DNA of 64,000 bases from contig OX453285.1 in the NCBI GenBank assembly GCA_949710005.1, positions 3,220,632 through 3,284,631 of the forward strand. Direction: 5' to 3'. The notes below the pieces were generated by a model. It had not been told where the DNA came from and ran no database searches. It saw nothing but the letters and a program-made list of their open reading frames with translations. Shown piece after piece: positions 11,877 through 25,032 of the stretch. The first letter of the stretch is position 1. Each line of letters starts with the position of its first letter. The position numbers and the translations under genes are program-made. This stretch comes from Ricordea florida (Eukaryota > Cnidaria > Anthozoa > Corallimorpharia > Ricordeidae).

Positions 11877-14800
11877 ATGGCGGTGGAGCCAGGTGGTTCG
11901 CTCTTGATTTCCGACCCATTTTCCCATCCCTGTCCAGCAAAAGTAGAAGCAAAGGAGGCAGAAGGAAGCCGCAATTCACCACATCTCTCAGAGCGTTCGC
12001 TAAGCGAGTTGGAGAGCTCTGAAAAAAGCGGAATTCCATTGAATAATCCGTGGACTCTCTGGCACGATAAGTAAGCATTTTTGACAGAAAGCAGTATTTT
12101 GATCTTTGCATGGGCTCTCTCACTCATAGTCTTATCATTTTAAGGTACATTCGTGGAGCTACAGCTGCAGAATACGCTGCGAATCTTCGAAAAGTTTATA
12201 CAGTCCACACAATTCAGGTATGAAGTTCGATTCGATTTATGGTGGTTTAATAATTTAATCTGATCGACCTGTCACAGCAATGCACTGTCAAATTTAAATA
12301 CGAAATTGCTTTTTCTACAGTGATGCGATGAAGAAATTTTTAAGAGTCTCAATTCAAAGTTTTCTTAATTTTAGTTATCCTATGAGCAATTATCGAGAAG
12401 TGTAAAGATTTAGAACTTTTCCAGAAAACAAGCTTTTGGTTTTCAGTCGGGTTCGATTCGTCAAGGACTAAAAATATTGACAGAGTTTAAATGGAGTTGA
12501 CAGCTGGCCGGAAATATTCTTCGGTGTTGCCTTTGAATTTTTCAAAGCAGCATACCTGGTTTCACTTGATTGAACCTTTCAATGGTTCAAATTTGGGTAT
12601 TTGACGTACGGTATGTTAATTTTGTTATTAATTTTTTTTATGTGGTACAGATGTCCTATTATTGTCACCAGCCGTTATGTGGTCTGTACCGGTTGGGTCC
12701 TAGACAAAGCAAAATCAAATAGTTAACTGGTATTGCAGAGTTGTGAGGCTAGGTGGTTCATGGTATTATAATTCCTCGCGAAGCGAGGCCGAAGGCCGAG
12801 CGTAGCGAGGTTACTAATCGTGTCGGTTCCGGTCAGACCACGTGGCTCGCAAGCCCGAGTAAATCGAGCCGAGAGTTTTTATATATGTATATATTTAACA
12901 ATTATTCGCCGAAGGCGAAGTGATTATCGGTGAATATTCACCGAGACGAAGTCGAGGTGAATATTCATCGATAATCACTGAGCCTGAGGCGAATAATTGT
13001 TTTTCCTCGCGAAGCGAGGCCGAAGGCCGAGCGTAGCGAGGTTACTAATCGTGTCGGTTCCGGTCAGACCACGTGGCTCGCAAGCCCGAGTAAATCGAGC
13101 CGAGAGTTTTTATATATGTATATATATATATATATATTTTATATATGTATATTTAACAAATAAATAAGCCTCCTCTGGGCTTTGTTCTGTTATAAAGCAC
13201 GCAGGAGGTGACGAGAGCACGAAAGAAGTGTAGGGGGAAACACGAGCCGCAGGCGAGTGTTTCTCCCTACTTCTTGAGTGCTCTCGTCACCTCCTAAGTG
13301 CTTTATACCAGAACAAAGCCCAGAGGAGGCTTATTTATTTGTTTTATAATAAAGAACTAGCGATTTTCCACAAAAAACGAGCTTTTATTTTCGATCAATT
13401 GCCAGTGTTTTTTTCAGCGCGCGCGCTGAATGTCGTCAGCACTGTCCTTTATACTCTGATAAAGTACAGCAATTTGGGCCAATCAGCGAGCTTGTAAGAA
13501 TACGTCCAACACTCTCATTGGTTCAAAAGACAAAGGCTGTCAAACCATCAAAGTTCGAACGCAAAGCACTGAAAAATTTTTGAACGCGAGATTTTTTCAG
13601 CTCAGTCAAGATATTTTTAAACATTCTCAAGTCTTAAATTAATCGAAATCCAGTCAAATTATGGCCCATGAAGACAATAAGAGGAAAAAACCACTTGTGG
13701 AATTTAGCAGAAGAAAACAAACAAGACGAACTGCTTAGCTTGTTGCTGAAACTAAAGACAGTGTGCCATGTCATTTTCTGAATGGACAACGCGACAGTTT
13801 ATGTCGATCGTCAATGCGAGAACTTCTGTTTTCTTTTGTGCTTTTAGTCTGTGCTTTAATGATAATGTTGTGGAGAGATGAATTCGACGCACAAGCAAAT
13901 TTCTGTGTGTTTGATCCGTATTGTTTGTCGTTATTACTAAATGCGACGTAAGGGAGCTCAAATTAAGCAACCAAGACTACAACGCCGAGTACTGTACCAG
14001 TGACAAAAGTGGATTTGTCTTCCTCTTGTACTGTTGACGGTAGGCAAGTTTCATATCGTTTTCATTTTTCTTTGAAACTGTAGAATTTTCCACTTAGTCC
14101 GTTTGCAGTCCATTTCGAATTTTTGCCGTCAACCTTCACGTCTTCAGCGGAGAAGACTTGTAAATTGGTCACTTCACGTTGTTGTTTTGCATAGCTTGGC
14201 AATGAAACCAACCGAACTGTATTTTGCTTGGCAATTTTATTGTTTCATCCAAAAACGCCATTGTTTGATGGTTTCCTGGTTGATGTCGTAGTCCTGTTTT
14301 TCTTAATTTAACTCCCCATTTTTACAAGTGCTGACTTAGTTGTTTAACTCGGTCTCTATATCTACATTTTCCTAGAACTCCTTATCTTCGCATTCTTCTA
14401 AGTGTAATGGATGCTTTGTTCGAGCTCGTTCAGAATATTTTAAGAAAAGCTAGTAAACTCTTCGAAAAATTCCGCCACTTTTTTCACTGCTCAAAGCCGG
14501 TGGATGACGCGAGCACCGTCCTTTATACTCTGATAAAGGACGCTGTTTGGACCAATCACATCGCGCGTAGTATCGGGACTGTATTATAAATATATATATA
14601 TTTATATATATGTTTATATATATCTATATTTTAAAGGTGTCCGTTCGCAGGCCAGGTTACCTGGCAACATTACTCCATGTGAAATTCCGACATTACGAAT
14701 TCCTTGAATGATGTTTTGAAAATAATGCGAATTTTGTGGAAACCGATTTCACTCGTCTTGGAAGTACATCCCAGCAAGAAGATCTCCGACATATACAAGA

Positions 14801-17800
14801 AAGAATGGTGAGAGATCGTCGTCGAGTAAGTTTGAATGCCGCAAAAAATGCTCACGGGAAGCGGCGACTCAAAGCAGAGATTGAGAAACGACGGTAGGGA
14901 CGATAACAAGAGACATCGCAGCTAAGACAAGAACTGCTCGCTCAAAAAAAACAAAGGGATCAGCAAGGAAAAGGACCAGGAATACCATCAAGTTACCATC
15001 AAGTTAGATTGGATATTGAATTTGTTATGGATAGAAACAAAGACTCGTTTTAAGTATACAGGACATGAGCAAGCGATTACATAACGAAATTGGCGAACAA
15101 AATTTAGCAAAATGACTTAGAACGGAAACCGAGTAGGAACGACTTCCAGCATGCAGACAGAATCAGGGCTCCTACTCCGTGTACCGGCACAGATGACGTA
15201 GCGCATTGTTTCATCATTGTGTGTAAAATTATTCAGTAACATGTTTGTTATTGTCTGGCTTTGTTTTACGTCATCTGTGCCGGTACACGGAGTAGGAGCC
15301 AGAATCAGAAGACGAACGACAAAACAGATTACCATATCGTCGTGAAAAAAGTGCCAGGAAAGGGGAAACAGAAACCAACCGCAAAGAAATGAAAGATGAC
15401 AGTCACGTAGTATTAATACTGCAATGAGAATGCAAGTAGGTATTTTTCGTAGTGAAACGTTTGCCTTCCATTTGAAAGAAATTCCCAATACAGAGATTGC
15501 AGTTGTGATAGCAATTATTTATAATTATGTGATCTGATATCATTGCAACAGTGAAAATATATTGTAGATTTGTTTGATGTAGCAGTTATGTTCAGCATTT
15601 TCAACAGAATAGATACCAAACAATAAGTTACCGGTTCTGCAATATTATCACTGTTCAATGCAATTATTTGTAAATAAAGCAGATCTCGTTACGGACTTCT
15701 GAGTAGTATTTCTCTTTGCTCTATTTCTTTGCTACATATATGTATTACGTAATTAAAAAGTTTCGTTGGGACAGACAAGTTCCATAGCCATTTCAAAATG
15801 GGTTTTTACCTTTGAGTTCCATGCATTCCTGGGAATTACTCTCTTAGCACCCACCCTTTTCCCACAAATGAAAAGTTAATTTAAGCCCTAATTTGCAAAA
15901 TTAGACAACATCTTAACCTTTTTCCTTAATGCTGTTTAATTCATTTTAATGATGTCAAATACAAATATTTAATAACAACCACAATATGCAGTTGACCTTT
16001 TACATTGGAAAAACTCTACAAGGGAGAAACTAAAGTTTGAAATGCTAAAAGTTTTAGCTGTTTTTCTGTTTGCTGTTTTATGTATTCATTGCAAGGGTGC
16101 TGTATGTAATAACAAGTCTTTGAAGTTTCCTAAATGCCCTATGCTTTCAATCATGATTTTCCACACTAACTGTATGGACAAATGACTGCACTGGCATGAT
16201 TGCCACAGGTCAGAAAATGGTAAGGGAAAAAATTCTTCAAGGTCAGTGAAAAGTAAGGGAATTTCAAATCAAGTCAGGGAAAAGTGAAATTTAATACTAC
16301 TAATTTATTTCTTGCCAATTCAGCTTTGGTTTGGTGTGGTCAAGAATGTGACATGAAATGTGTTGGATTGGTAGAATTAAATGACAAGCTGATTTTGGGT
16401 TTCCAAGAAAATCAATCCTTTTTCCATGAATTGGTTATCGTAAGAAACTATCAATCCACGTACACTGTATGTGACTTTCTGAAAGCATATTAAATAAATG
16501 GGTGGAGAGGTTGGTTGTGAGAGGAGGTTGGAGGTCACTACCAGGACTAATTTGTGACTTTTCTAATTTAGTTGGTAAGGGAAATTTTACATTTGTCAGG
16601 GAAAAGTCAGGAAATTTAAAGATCTTATGGCTGTGGCAACCATGACTAGATTCTAAGCTTAAAAGAAGAAATGGTATTGTTCAGAGTTGAGTAATTTTTA
16701 CTTCCTATGATACAAACCCTATTCACAAGAAAAACAGAATTGCATGTAGTTGTAGAGGAACAATACCTTTTCCCAGATTAGGACATACACCCCAACCCAA
16801 TAACAGTATATTATGTTAAACATAAAAAATAACAATACTAATAATAATATCAATACCAGTAATAATATTAAAAATGATAATGATAATAATATGATAATAA
16901 TAATCATGATAATTGCAAAAAATGAGAAAGTACAAAAAGTAAAAATAATATAATAATAAGTAAATACGTAAATTGGGGTTTTATACCTCATAGGAAAAAC
17001 CATTAGGAGTCCTTTACAAACTAGCTTCGCGAGGTTTTGCGGGAGTCGTATTTCTAGTAGTATAAATACATAGGTGATTATTTCAAAAAAAGAAAAAAAA
17101 GCATTGTACATCACGAAAAAATTATATTTCATCAAAAGCGCGCGAACGACTGGCAGCCATTTTGTTCGTCGAGGTGATTATCGGCTGATAATCCGAGATA
17201 GCGAACCAATCAGAGCGCGCGGTTTTGTATAACCACCTGAGTATTTATACTAAATATATATATTTATATATATGTTTATATATATATATCTATATTTTAA
17301 AGGTGTCCGTTCGCAGGCCAGGTTACCTGGCAATAGTAACGCACTTGAGAACGCTGAATTTCCGCCATTATTCGGTGATGCCTTTTTGAAAGTAATGTAA
17401 ATTTTGTGGAAACCGATTTCACTCGTCCTGGAAGTAAATCCCAGCAAGGTGATCTCCGAGATATTCAAGAAATATTAGCACGAGATCGTCGCCGAGTAAG
17501 TTCGAATCCCGTGAAAATCAACACGAGGAAAGCACGACTCAAAGCAGGGATAGAGAAACGACAGCTGGGAGAATAACAACAGAAATCGCAGCCAAGACAA
17601 CAACTGCTCGCTCCAGAAAAAGGCAAACGAAACAGCAGGGAAAAGGACCAGGAATTCAATCAAGTTAGTTTGGAATTTGAATGTGTTATTGATAGAAATA
17701 CAGGACATGAGTGAACGATTACATAACGAAATATATTGGTGTACTACATTTAGCAAAATGACTTAGAAGGGAAGCCGAGTAGGAACGACTTCAGCGATTG

Positions 17801-18166
17801 GAGATGTCTCTGGAAAATAATTCTATTAGTCTAAAAACGGAATCGGAAGACGACCAACAGATTACAATAGAATGTAAATAGGTATATTTCATAATAACAC
17901 GATAGCGTTTCCAGTTTGAAGTAATTCCCAACACAGAGAGTTGCAGTTGTTATAGCAATCGTTTATAACGATGTGATCTGATATCATTGCAACAGTGAAA
18001 ATATTGTAAATTTTCTTGATCTAGCAGTTATGTTAAACATTTTCAACAGAATATATACCCTGTGTCACTATAAAGTACTGGTTCTGCAATATTATCAGTG
18101 ACCAATGCGATCATTTTAAAATAAAGCAAATGTGATTACTGAATTCTGAGTAGTATTCCTCTTTGC

Positions 18167-18199
<33 letters not shown>

Positions 18200-21100
18200 T
18201 CTCTAATTGAAAGGTTTCAATAATATTGCGTAGAGACAACAAGTTTCATAGCCTTTTCACAATGGGTCAGTTTTACCTTAGAGTGCAATGAACCCCCCCC
18301 CCTTCCCCTGATCATATTGCTATCTAGAACCCCTGCCCTTTTTTCACAAATGAAATGTTAATTCAAGCCTTAATTTGCAAAGTTAGACATAACATATTAA
18401 CTTTGTTACTTTCTGCCGTTTACTTTATTTTTATGATGTCAAATATCAATATTTCATAACAACCACAACATGCAATTAACCTTTTACATTGGAAAAACTT
18501 TATAAAGAAGAAAATAAATTTTGTAATGTCAAAATGTTTATGATCTTTCTCATATATTCATTGCAAGTGTGCTGTATGTAGTAACAAGTGTTTCAAGTTT
18601 CCTAAATGCCCTATGCTTTCAATAATGATTTTCCACACAAACTTTCTAGACAAATGACTGCACTAGATTCTAAGCCTTTAAGAAGAAATGGTATTGTTTG
18701 GAGCTGTTTTGATTACTACCACCTCTGATGGAAAGCCTATTAAGAAGATTTTTGTATTGCTTTTAGTAGTAGAGTAACAATAACTTTACCAAGATTAAGA
18801 CATGAATCCCACCCCATAAAAATATATTATGTTTAACATAAAAAATATAACAATAATAATATCAATACCAGTAATAATAATTGTAATGATAATAATAATG
18901 ATAATAATATAATGATAGTTCTTCTCGTTACTATATGTCATTGGTTACAGTTCAATACCTCTGGCTGCCATGACTTTTTCGATGAAATACCGTCCTTATA
19001 TTAAATCTTTCTTCTGCAGTTTTTATAATAGAAATTTTCATATATTCAAAATAATGTACTATTCTATGGTTGGGTATGGATATTTTGCCTGTTTCTGTAA
19101 CAGCACAATTAAACTTTCATGTGGTATATACTTTTGACTGATTGATGTTGATTTCACATTATTTTTTTTACAGGAGTACGTAGTGCAGCAATCTTTTTGA
19201 ACATATTAAGATTTCAATAACTCTTTCTTACATGTATTGTTTTTATGATATGACCTAAAAATAGCACAACCACATACTATACAGTCGGCACTCACTATTA
19301 CCAAACCTTTATTCAAAGCTTTTGTAGAATTCAATTGTTTTACCCCCAATTTGTTGATATGGCATCTCTTTTGAGGGAAGAGGAATTTTTCTATCTACCA
19401 CTGGGGGTACCATTGCAACTGAAAAGAGTTACCCACATTAAAACATGCACTATTCATAATGCTCTCAATTGTGGTTACCCGGGAATGAAATAATGACTGC
19501 AGTAGACAATAACATATCTAATCAGAAGATTCTTCTTACAATGAATCTCATGCAATTATAACCAAAAAACATAAACAAAAAATAATTGGAGCATTCAACT
19601 CATCCTCTGTGTAAGAACATATTGTGTTCAAAAGTGATGTACAACAAAGAAGACAAAGCAGTAGAGACTAAGAAAATAAAACTAAAGAAAAAAAACACAG
19701 GTTTTTACACTGTGGTAAACACAAGCATTCATATCAACTCTTCAAGATTTCACCTGCAAAAGATTTACAATCATTTTCAATTTGTGTTAAGTGAATATTA
19801 TTGTGATACTTCATCGACTCTGTATTCCCTGTCAAGATAATAAATAATTTTACTTCTATTCCCTCTGGTGCAATCTAAGTGGCAGTGAAAGAGCTAAATG
19901 AAGGTCAATTTTTAAGCACTGTGTTGAGCGGTATACTGATCATGTAATTTGCACCAGGTGTCACTAATTGTGTAACAAACACAGCATAAGAAATAAAATA
20001 ATGGGGATTACGCTGATATAAAAAAAAATATATATATAATATAAAAAAAAAAGAATAAAATATGAAAGCATTGTGACTTCTTCAAAAACTAGCTTCGCGA
20101 GGTTTTTGCGGGAGTCGTATTTCTAGTTAAATAAGTAAAAGATCTGTTCTTGTAAAATTTAAGATAGTCTTTTCAAAGTAGATAGTATTAGTATAAAAAC
20201 TCAGGTGATTATACAAAATCGCGCGCTCTGATTGGTTCGCTATCTCGGATTATTAGCCGATAATCACCTCGACGAACAAAATGGCTGCCAGTCGTTCGCG
20301 CGCTTTTGATGAAATAAAACTTTTTCGTGTTGTAAAATGCTTTTCTTATCTTTTTTGAAATAATCACCTGTGTATTTATACTAAAACAATTATTCGCCTC
20401 AGGCTCAGTGATTCTTGGTGAATATTCACCTCGACTTCGTCTCGGTGAATATTCACCGAGAATCACTTCGCCTTCGGCGAATAATTGTTAATTAGTATAT
20501 ACTAAAACAGTGGATAGCGTTGAAGGCGCGCTCTGATTGGCTCGTCAGACTCCGAATATCCTGTGCTATTTACCTCCGAGCAACTTGCGAATTTTTCGCT
20601 CTGCCGCGCGAATATGGCGGCCCGGTTTGTATGTATGACAAGCGAAGAAATCATCCAAATTAACAACGAAGCAGTCCCTGGAAACTCCAAGAAAGCGACT
20701 AAATTTGGCTTGGCCGTGTTCAGAGGTAATGGCTTATGTTTTTAACCCGAAGTTTAGCGGTAAAAAGCAACGAGAAAGGTTTTGTTTACAAATGCAAATT
20801 AATCTTGCATAACCAAATTTGATGTCGCTTGTTTACTTGAGAACCAAAGTTGAATTATATTTTTTACAGAATGCTTTCAAATACAGAAAGGGTTTGCAAT
20901 TCCATTTGATGAAATGTCGCCACTAGAACTAAACAAAATTTTTTCTCTCAGCGAGAAAACGAGACGTACGGCAGTAATTACAACAAAAAATCCCTAACGG
21001 CGATCGGCGCCTCGTTGGATTGTCATTTGGGAAGTCCTCCATTTTCGAAGCCCTTTTCTTTTTTTGTGTAGAGTTATCTCACTGTTTTAGTATATACTAA

Positions 21101-24100
21101 AACAACTATTCACCTCAGTGTCGGTGGCTAGTGGTGGATATTTACCTCGCCGCTTCGCGGCTCGGTAAATATCCACCACTAGCCACCTCCACTTCGGTGA
21201 ATAGTTGTTAACTATACAATGATATTGGCTATTTTATTATCTAATCAGATTATCAAAGGTTGCAAAAATTAACATTCTACATAATATTTATATTTGTGAA
21301 CATATCAATATAGGCAGAACAACAGTGTAATGCAGTTGGGTTTCTACAAAAAAGGCCTTAAATGTATTTTATTTCAAGCCTGTCTACCAGAACCCTAGAA
21401 CTTGCAGCTGAATAACTGTACCCATATTCAATACTGTACTGTGAGCCATTCTTAGATAGGAATTGGCTGGAAAATAGTACCCTAACATATCTCATGTTTG
21501 TTCTCATTTTAGTATATATGTTGTGGTTGATCAATTTTATCCTTAGTTGAAATGTTATTTTCCTTTGTTTCAAACTCATTATCGTATGTTACTATACCAA
21601 AAAGCAAAGGAAAATAAAATGAACCACAACATTTATGTTGCTGGTCATTTTGTTCCTTGGGTCAATTTGTTTCAACCTACATGTAGGTCAACTTGTTTCA
21701 ACCTAAGTCAACTTGTTTCATTGAACCTTGATCAAGTTGTTTCGACCTAGGTCAAGTTCAGTTATGGCCAGAAATGCATGCAGCATTCTTTAACAAACAA
21801 TACTTCATTGTAAGTGGCATTGCAATAGGAGAAAACATGCAGGACTCAAGAAACACAACAACTCTCTATTAATTAACAAGATGGCAGAGACAAAAAGCAC
21901 ATGGTCGCTAAGATCATGTGACAGAAATCTCTGACTGCCGCTACACTACATTCATGTTTGGAGGAGTGATCTGGGAATTCCATATCACTTCATAGGAGAG
22001 ATTTTAGAGTGTTACAGTGAGATAAGAACAATCAAGACACACTGCAGTGTCTAATATAAGGTGTATGAATCTCATTAATGAGCATAAATATTAATAAAGG
22101 TATAAAACACAGGTCACGTCAGGTCATTGTTTTACCAATACAGAAACAACCCTAACCATTTTACAAATACTAACATTGGGCCTAAAAACTTTTACTTAGG
22201 TCTAATTAGTCCTAAGGTTAGCTTTAATGAATGTTAAGGATACTTTTTGTATTGGTAAAACAATGACCTGTGAGTTGTGTTTTGTAACTGCCCCAACGTT
22301 AACTTGACCTAGGTTGAAACAACTTGATGAAAGTTGAAACAAGTTGACCTAGCTAATTAAGATGAAACAAATTGACCTAACGATCAAAATGACCTGCAAC
22401 ATGTATACAGTCTCGTGAATTTCCCCTTAAAAGTGGTTTGTTACATGGCGAAAAGTTAAATTATGGCAGATTCTCCAAGAATTAGAAAACAGAATGAATG
22501 TGATATAGCATTCAATCCAGATTTAAAAATTGCAGTAGCTGGGGCAGCTTATATTGTGTTTACTATTTGATCTTTAATGCTACTTGTCCCACAAATAGGA
22601 AGAAATTTTACTTATGGAAATTCAATTTAACAATCTTTTCCGGGGGTTTCATTATTTTGTGTATCGTGAAATTTCTACAATTTTGATAAAATCAATTACA
22701 GAACCCCCTTAACAGTTTGGTAATTGTGACATCTTTACAGAGTTTCTGGAGTGTGTACAATAATATCCCTGCTACCTCATCTTTGGAAATGAGGACAAGC
22801 TATCACTTTATGCGAGGAGAGAGAAAACCACTCTGGTATGTAGAGCAGGTTTACCAGTCTCTTACTCTCTCATTCTATCTCACTCATTTAACTCATTTTG
22901 CACTTACTCACTTGCGTACTCATTCCTTCAATAAATTGCTCACTCAGTCACTGTTTCAATATAATTTATCACTCTCTTACTCAAAATAATATCACTCCCT
23001 CACTCACTCACTCGCTCACTCAAAATATCACTCACTCCCTCCCTCCAATCCATCCTTCATTCACTGAATATATCACTCCTTCACTCAATCACTCACTCAC
23101 CCAGGTCCTTTCTTTTTTGCTCCCTTCGTCACTCACTCACTTAGTAATCCACTCACTCAATCGCTGTCTCACTCTTCACTCATTCCCTCCCTTTCTTAAT
23201 TTTCCCTTTCTCACTCACTCAATCAGTCACTCCCCACTTCTTTCTCTCAACGACTTTAATACTCACTCACTTTCTCCCTCCCTCCATCACTCATTCATTT
23301 ACTCACTTCTCATTCAAATATTTTTGCACCTACCCAATTCCTCCCTCATGAATTCCCTTCTTTCCTCTCTCTCTCTCCTCACTCACTCCCTCACTCTGCA
23401 GTCATTTATTCCTTCCCTCACTCAATTTCTCCCTCGGCCTTTCTCTATTGCTTACTCTCATAGGACCCTTCCTCACTTCCTGTCATACTCACTTTCTCAC
23501 TTACTCACCTGCTCACTCACCATTTTTAAAATTAAAATTACTGATAAACGTCCCTTTCCCCTCTGAGAGTGACTTTAAAGATTTTAGTCGATCTGGCTAA
23601 CACCAGGCAATTTTACTTGTTACAAGGAGACCTCGTAGGGTCAAGTCCATTTAATCATTTCAACTTGGTTTTTAATTTGCAGGGAAGACAAGGAGAATGT
23701 AAATGGAGGTTACTGGAAGATGAGGTGCCACAAACATCATACAGTAAGTCATTGAGGCAACTTTAAAGAAAATAATGGTGTAGCTATTAATTAAAGACTA
23801 CAAGACTGCTTAGAATGGTTTTGCTAAAAAAATTAGACTTGAAGACAGGAACTTCAAAATCTGCATTTTGGAAATTTGGGATTCTGACTCTGCTCTAGTG
23901 TTCTGATGTAGCTTGTGTATGTCTTAACGTTTTGTTGCACTAGGTACTTACATTTAAGATCAATTTTTGAATTCAGTTTCTTGATATTTTAGGATAAAGT
24001 ATGGAAAGAGCTTCTTTTAGCTGCCATTGGGGAGCAATTTGTTGAAAATGTAAGATCAGGTATGTAAAATATCATGCAAGGGTAGAGTTAATGTTTTGTA

Positions 24101-24873
24101 CATGTAGACTGGAATTTTTAGTCCTCTGCACAAGTATATTGACCCACCTTGCTGCTCCAGTTTCTATGAAGTCCTATGTAAAAATATATAGCTCCTTTTA
24201 CCTAGGTTTCACTTGGCCTTTTTAACATTGTATTTCACATTTCTGTGGAATATTGTGTGAAAAGCCAAGTGAGGAAACTCTGTGAATTAATCCATGGAAT
24301 CCACAGAAAAACTTGTAAATAATATTATATTTTTCACAGAATCTTCACATTTCACAGTGTTGCATGTGCTCCTCATATTGACGTACATGCGTTATTGAAC
24401 AAGCATGAGGTCAAGATGGCTGCATATGGGATGAGTTGTTTCTTGCTTTTTTACTGACCAACTGTAACGTACTTGATTTACGTTCATGCACTTCCTGTTG
24501 AAGTTGATTACCATGTTTGGTAATCCTGACTTTGAGACCATGCCTTCCGTTTTTTGTTACCCTGGTTATGCGATCGGTCTGAGTGTGATTAAACCAAAGT
24601 TATTCTTGTAGGACTTCTAGTTTAGGATTAAAGTGACCACGCTAGCGATGTTGTACATCAACTCTGCATTGATTAATGTTTTAATCTCCTTCTCCGGTTA
24701 CATATAAATGTCACGAGTTGAAGATTAACGTCACAATTCTCTCCTTAACTTGGCTTTTTCCTTTATACTGTTCTACTTACGAACAATGATACACCAAGAA
24801 AAAAGAGGAATGCAAAAAAAAATGAAGCCAATATGCAGCCATCTTAACCCTTTCACTCCCAAGGGGTCTCCAT

Positions 24874-24918
<45 letters not shown>

Positions 24919-24987
24919 AGTCACTCTTGGGAGTGAAAGGGTTAAGGGAGATAGTTTTTAACCCTTTCACTCCCAAGGGGTCTCCAT

Positions 24988-25032
<45 letters not shown>

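Larger units (their letters stand above)
14587..16905. repeat. Segmental duplication, copy A
   Basis: Aligns by eye with copy B (17254-18917) from the TATATA leader through GGTGTCCGTTCGCAGGCCAG, GTGGAAACCGATTTCACTCG, CATTGCAACAGTGAAAATAT and the terminal (ATAATG)n. Copy A carries two insertions absent from copy B: 15167-15300 and 16193-16644. A decayed frame near 14730-14900 (Arg/Lys/Gln-rich) recurs in copy B but has stops in both. Confidence 0.8.

Noticed and set aside
11494-12123. 209-codon minus-strand ORF across the AATF/EIF4E3 promoter
   Set aside because: It is antisense to well-supported exons of EIF4E3 and overlaps AATF exon 1; no family resemblance.
22898-23566. 222-codon His/Ser/Leu-rich ORF
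   Set aside because: It lies in a (ACTC)n pyrimidine-rich tract with almost no G, so stops are rare by composition.
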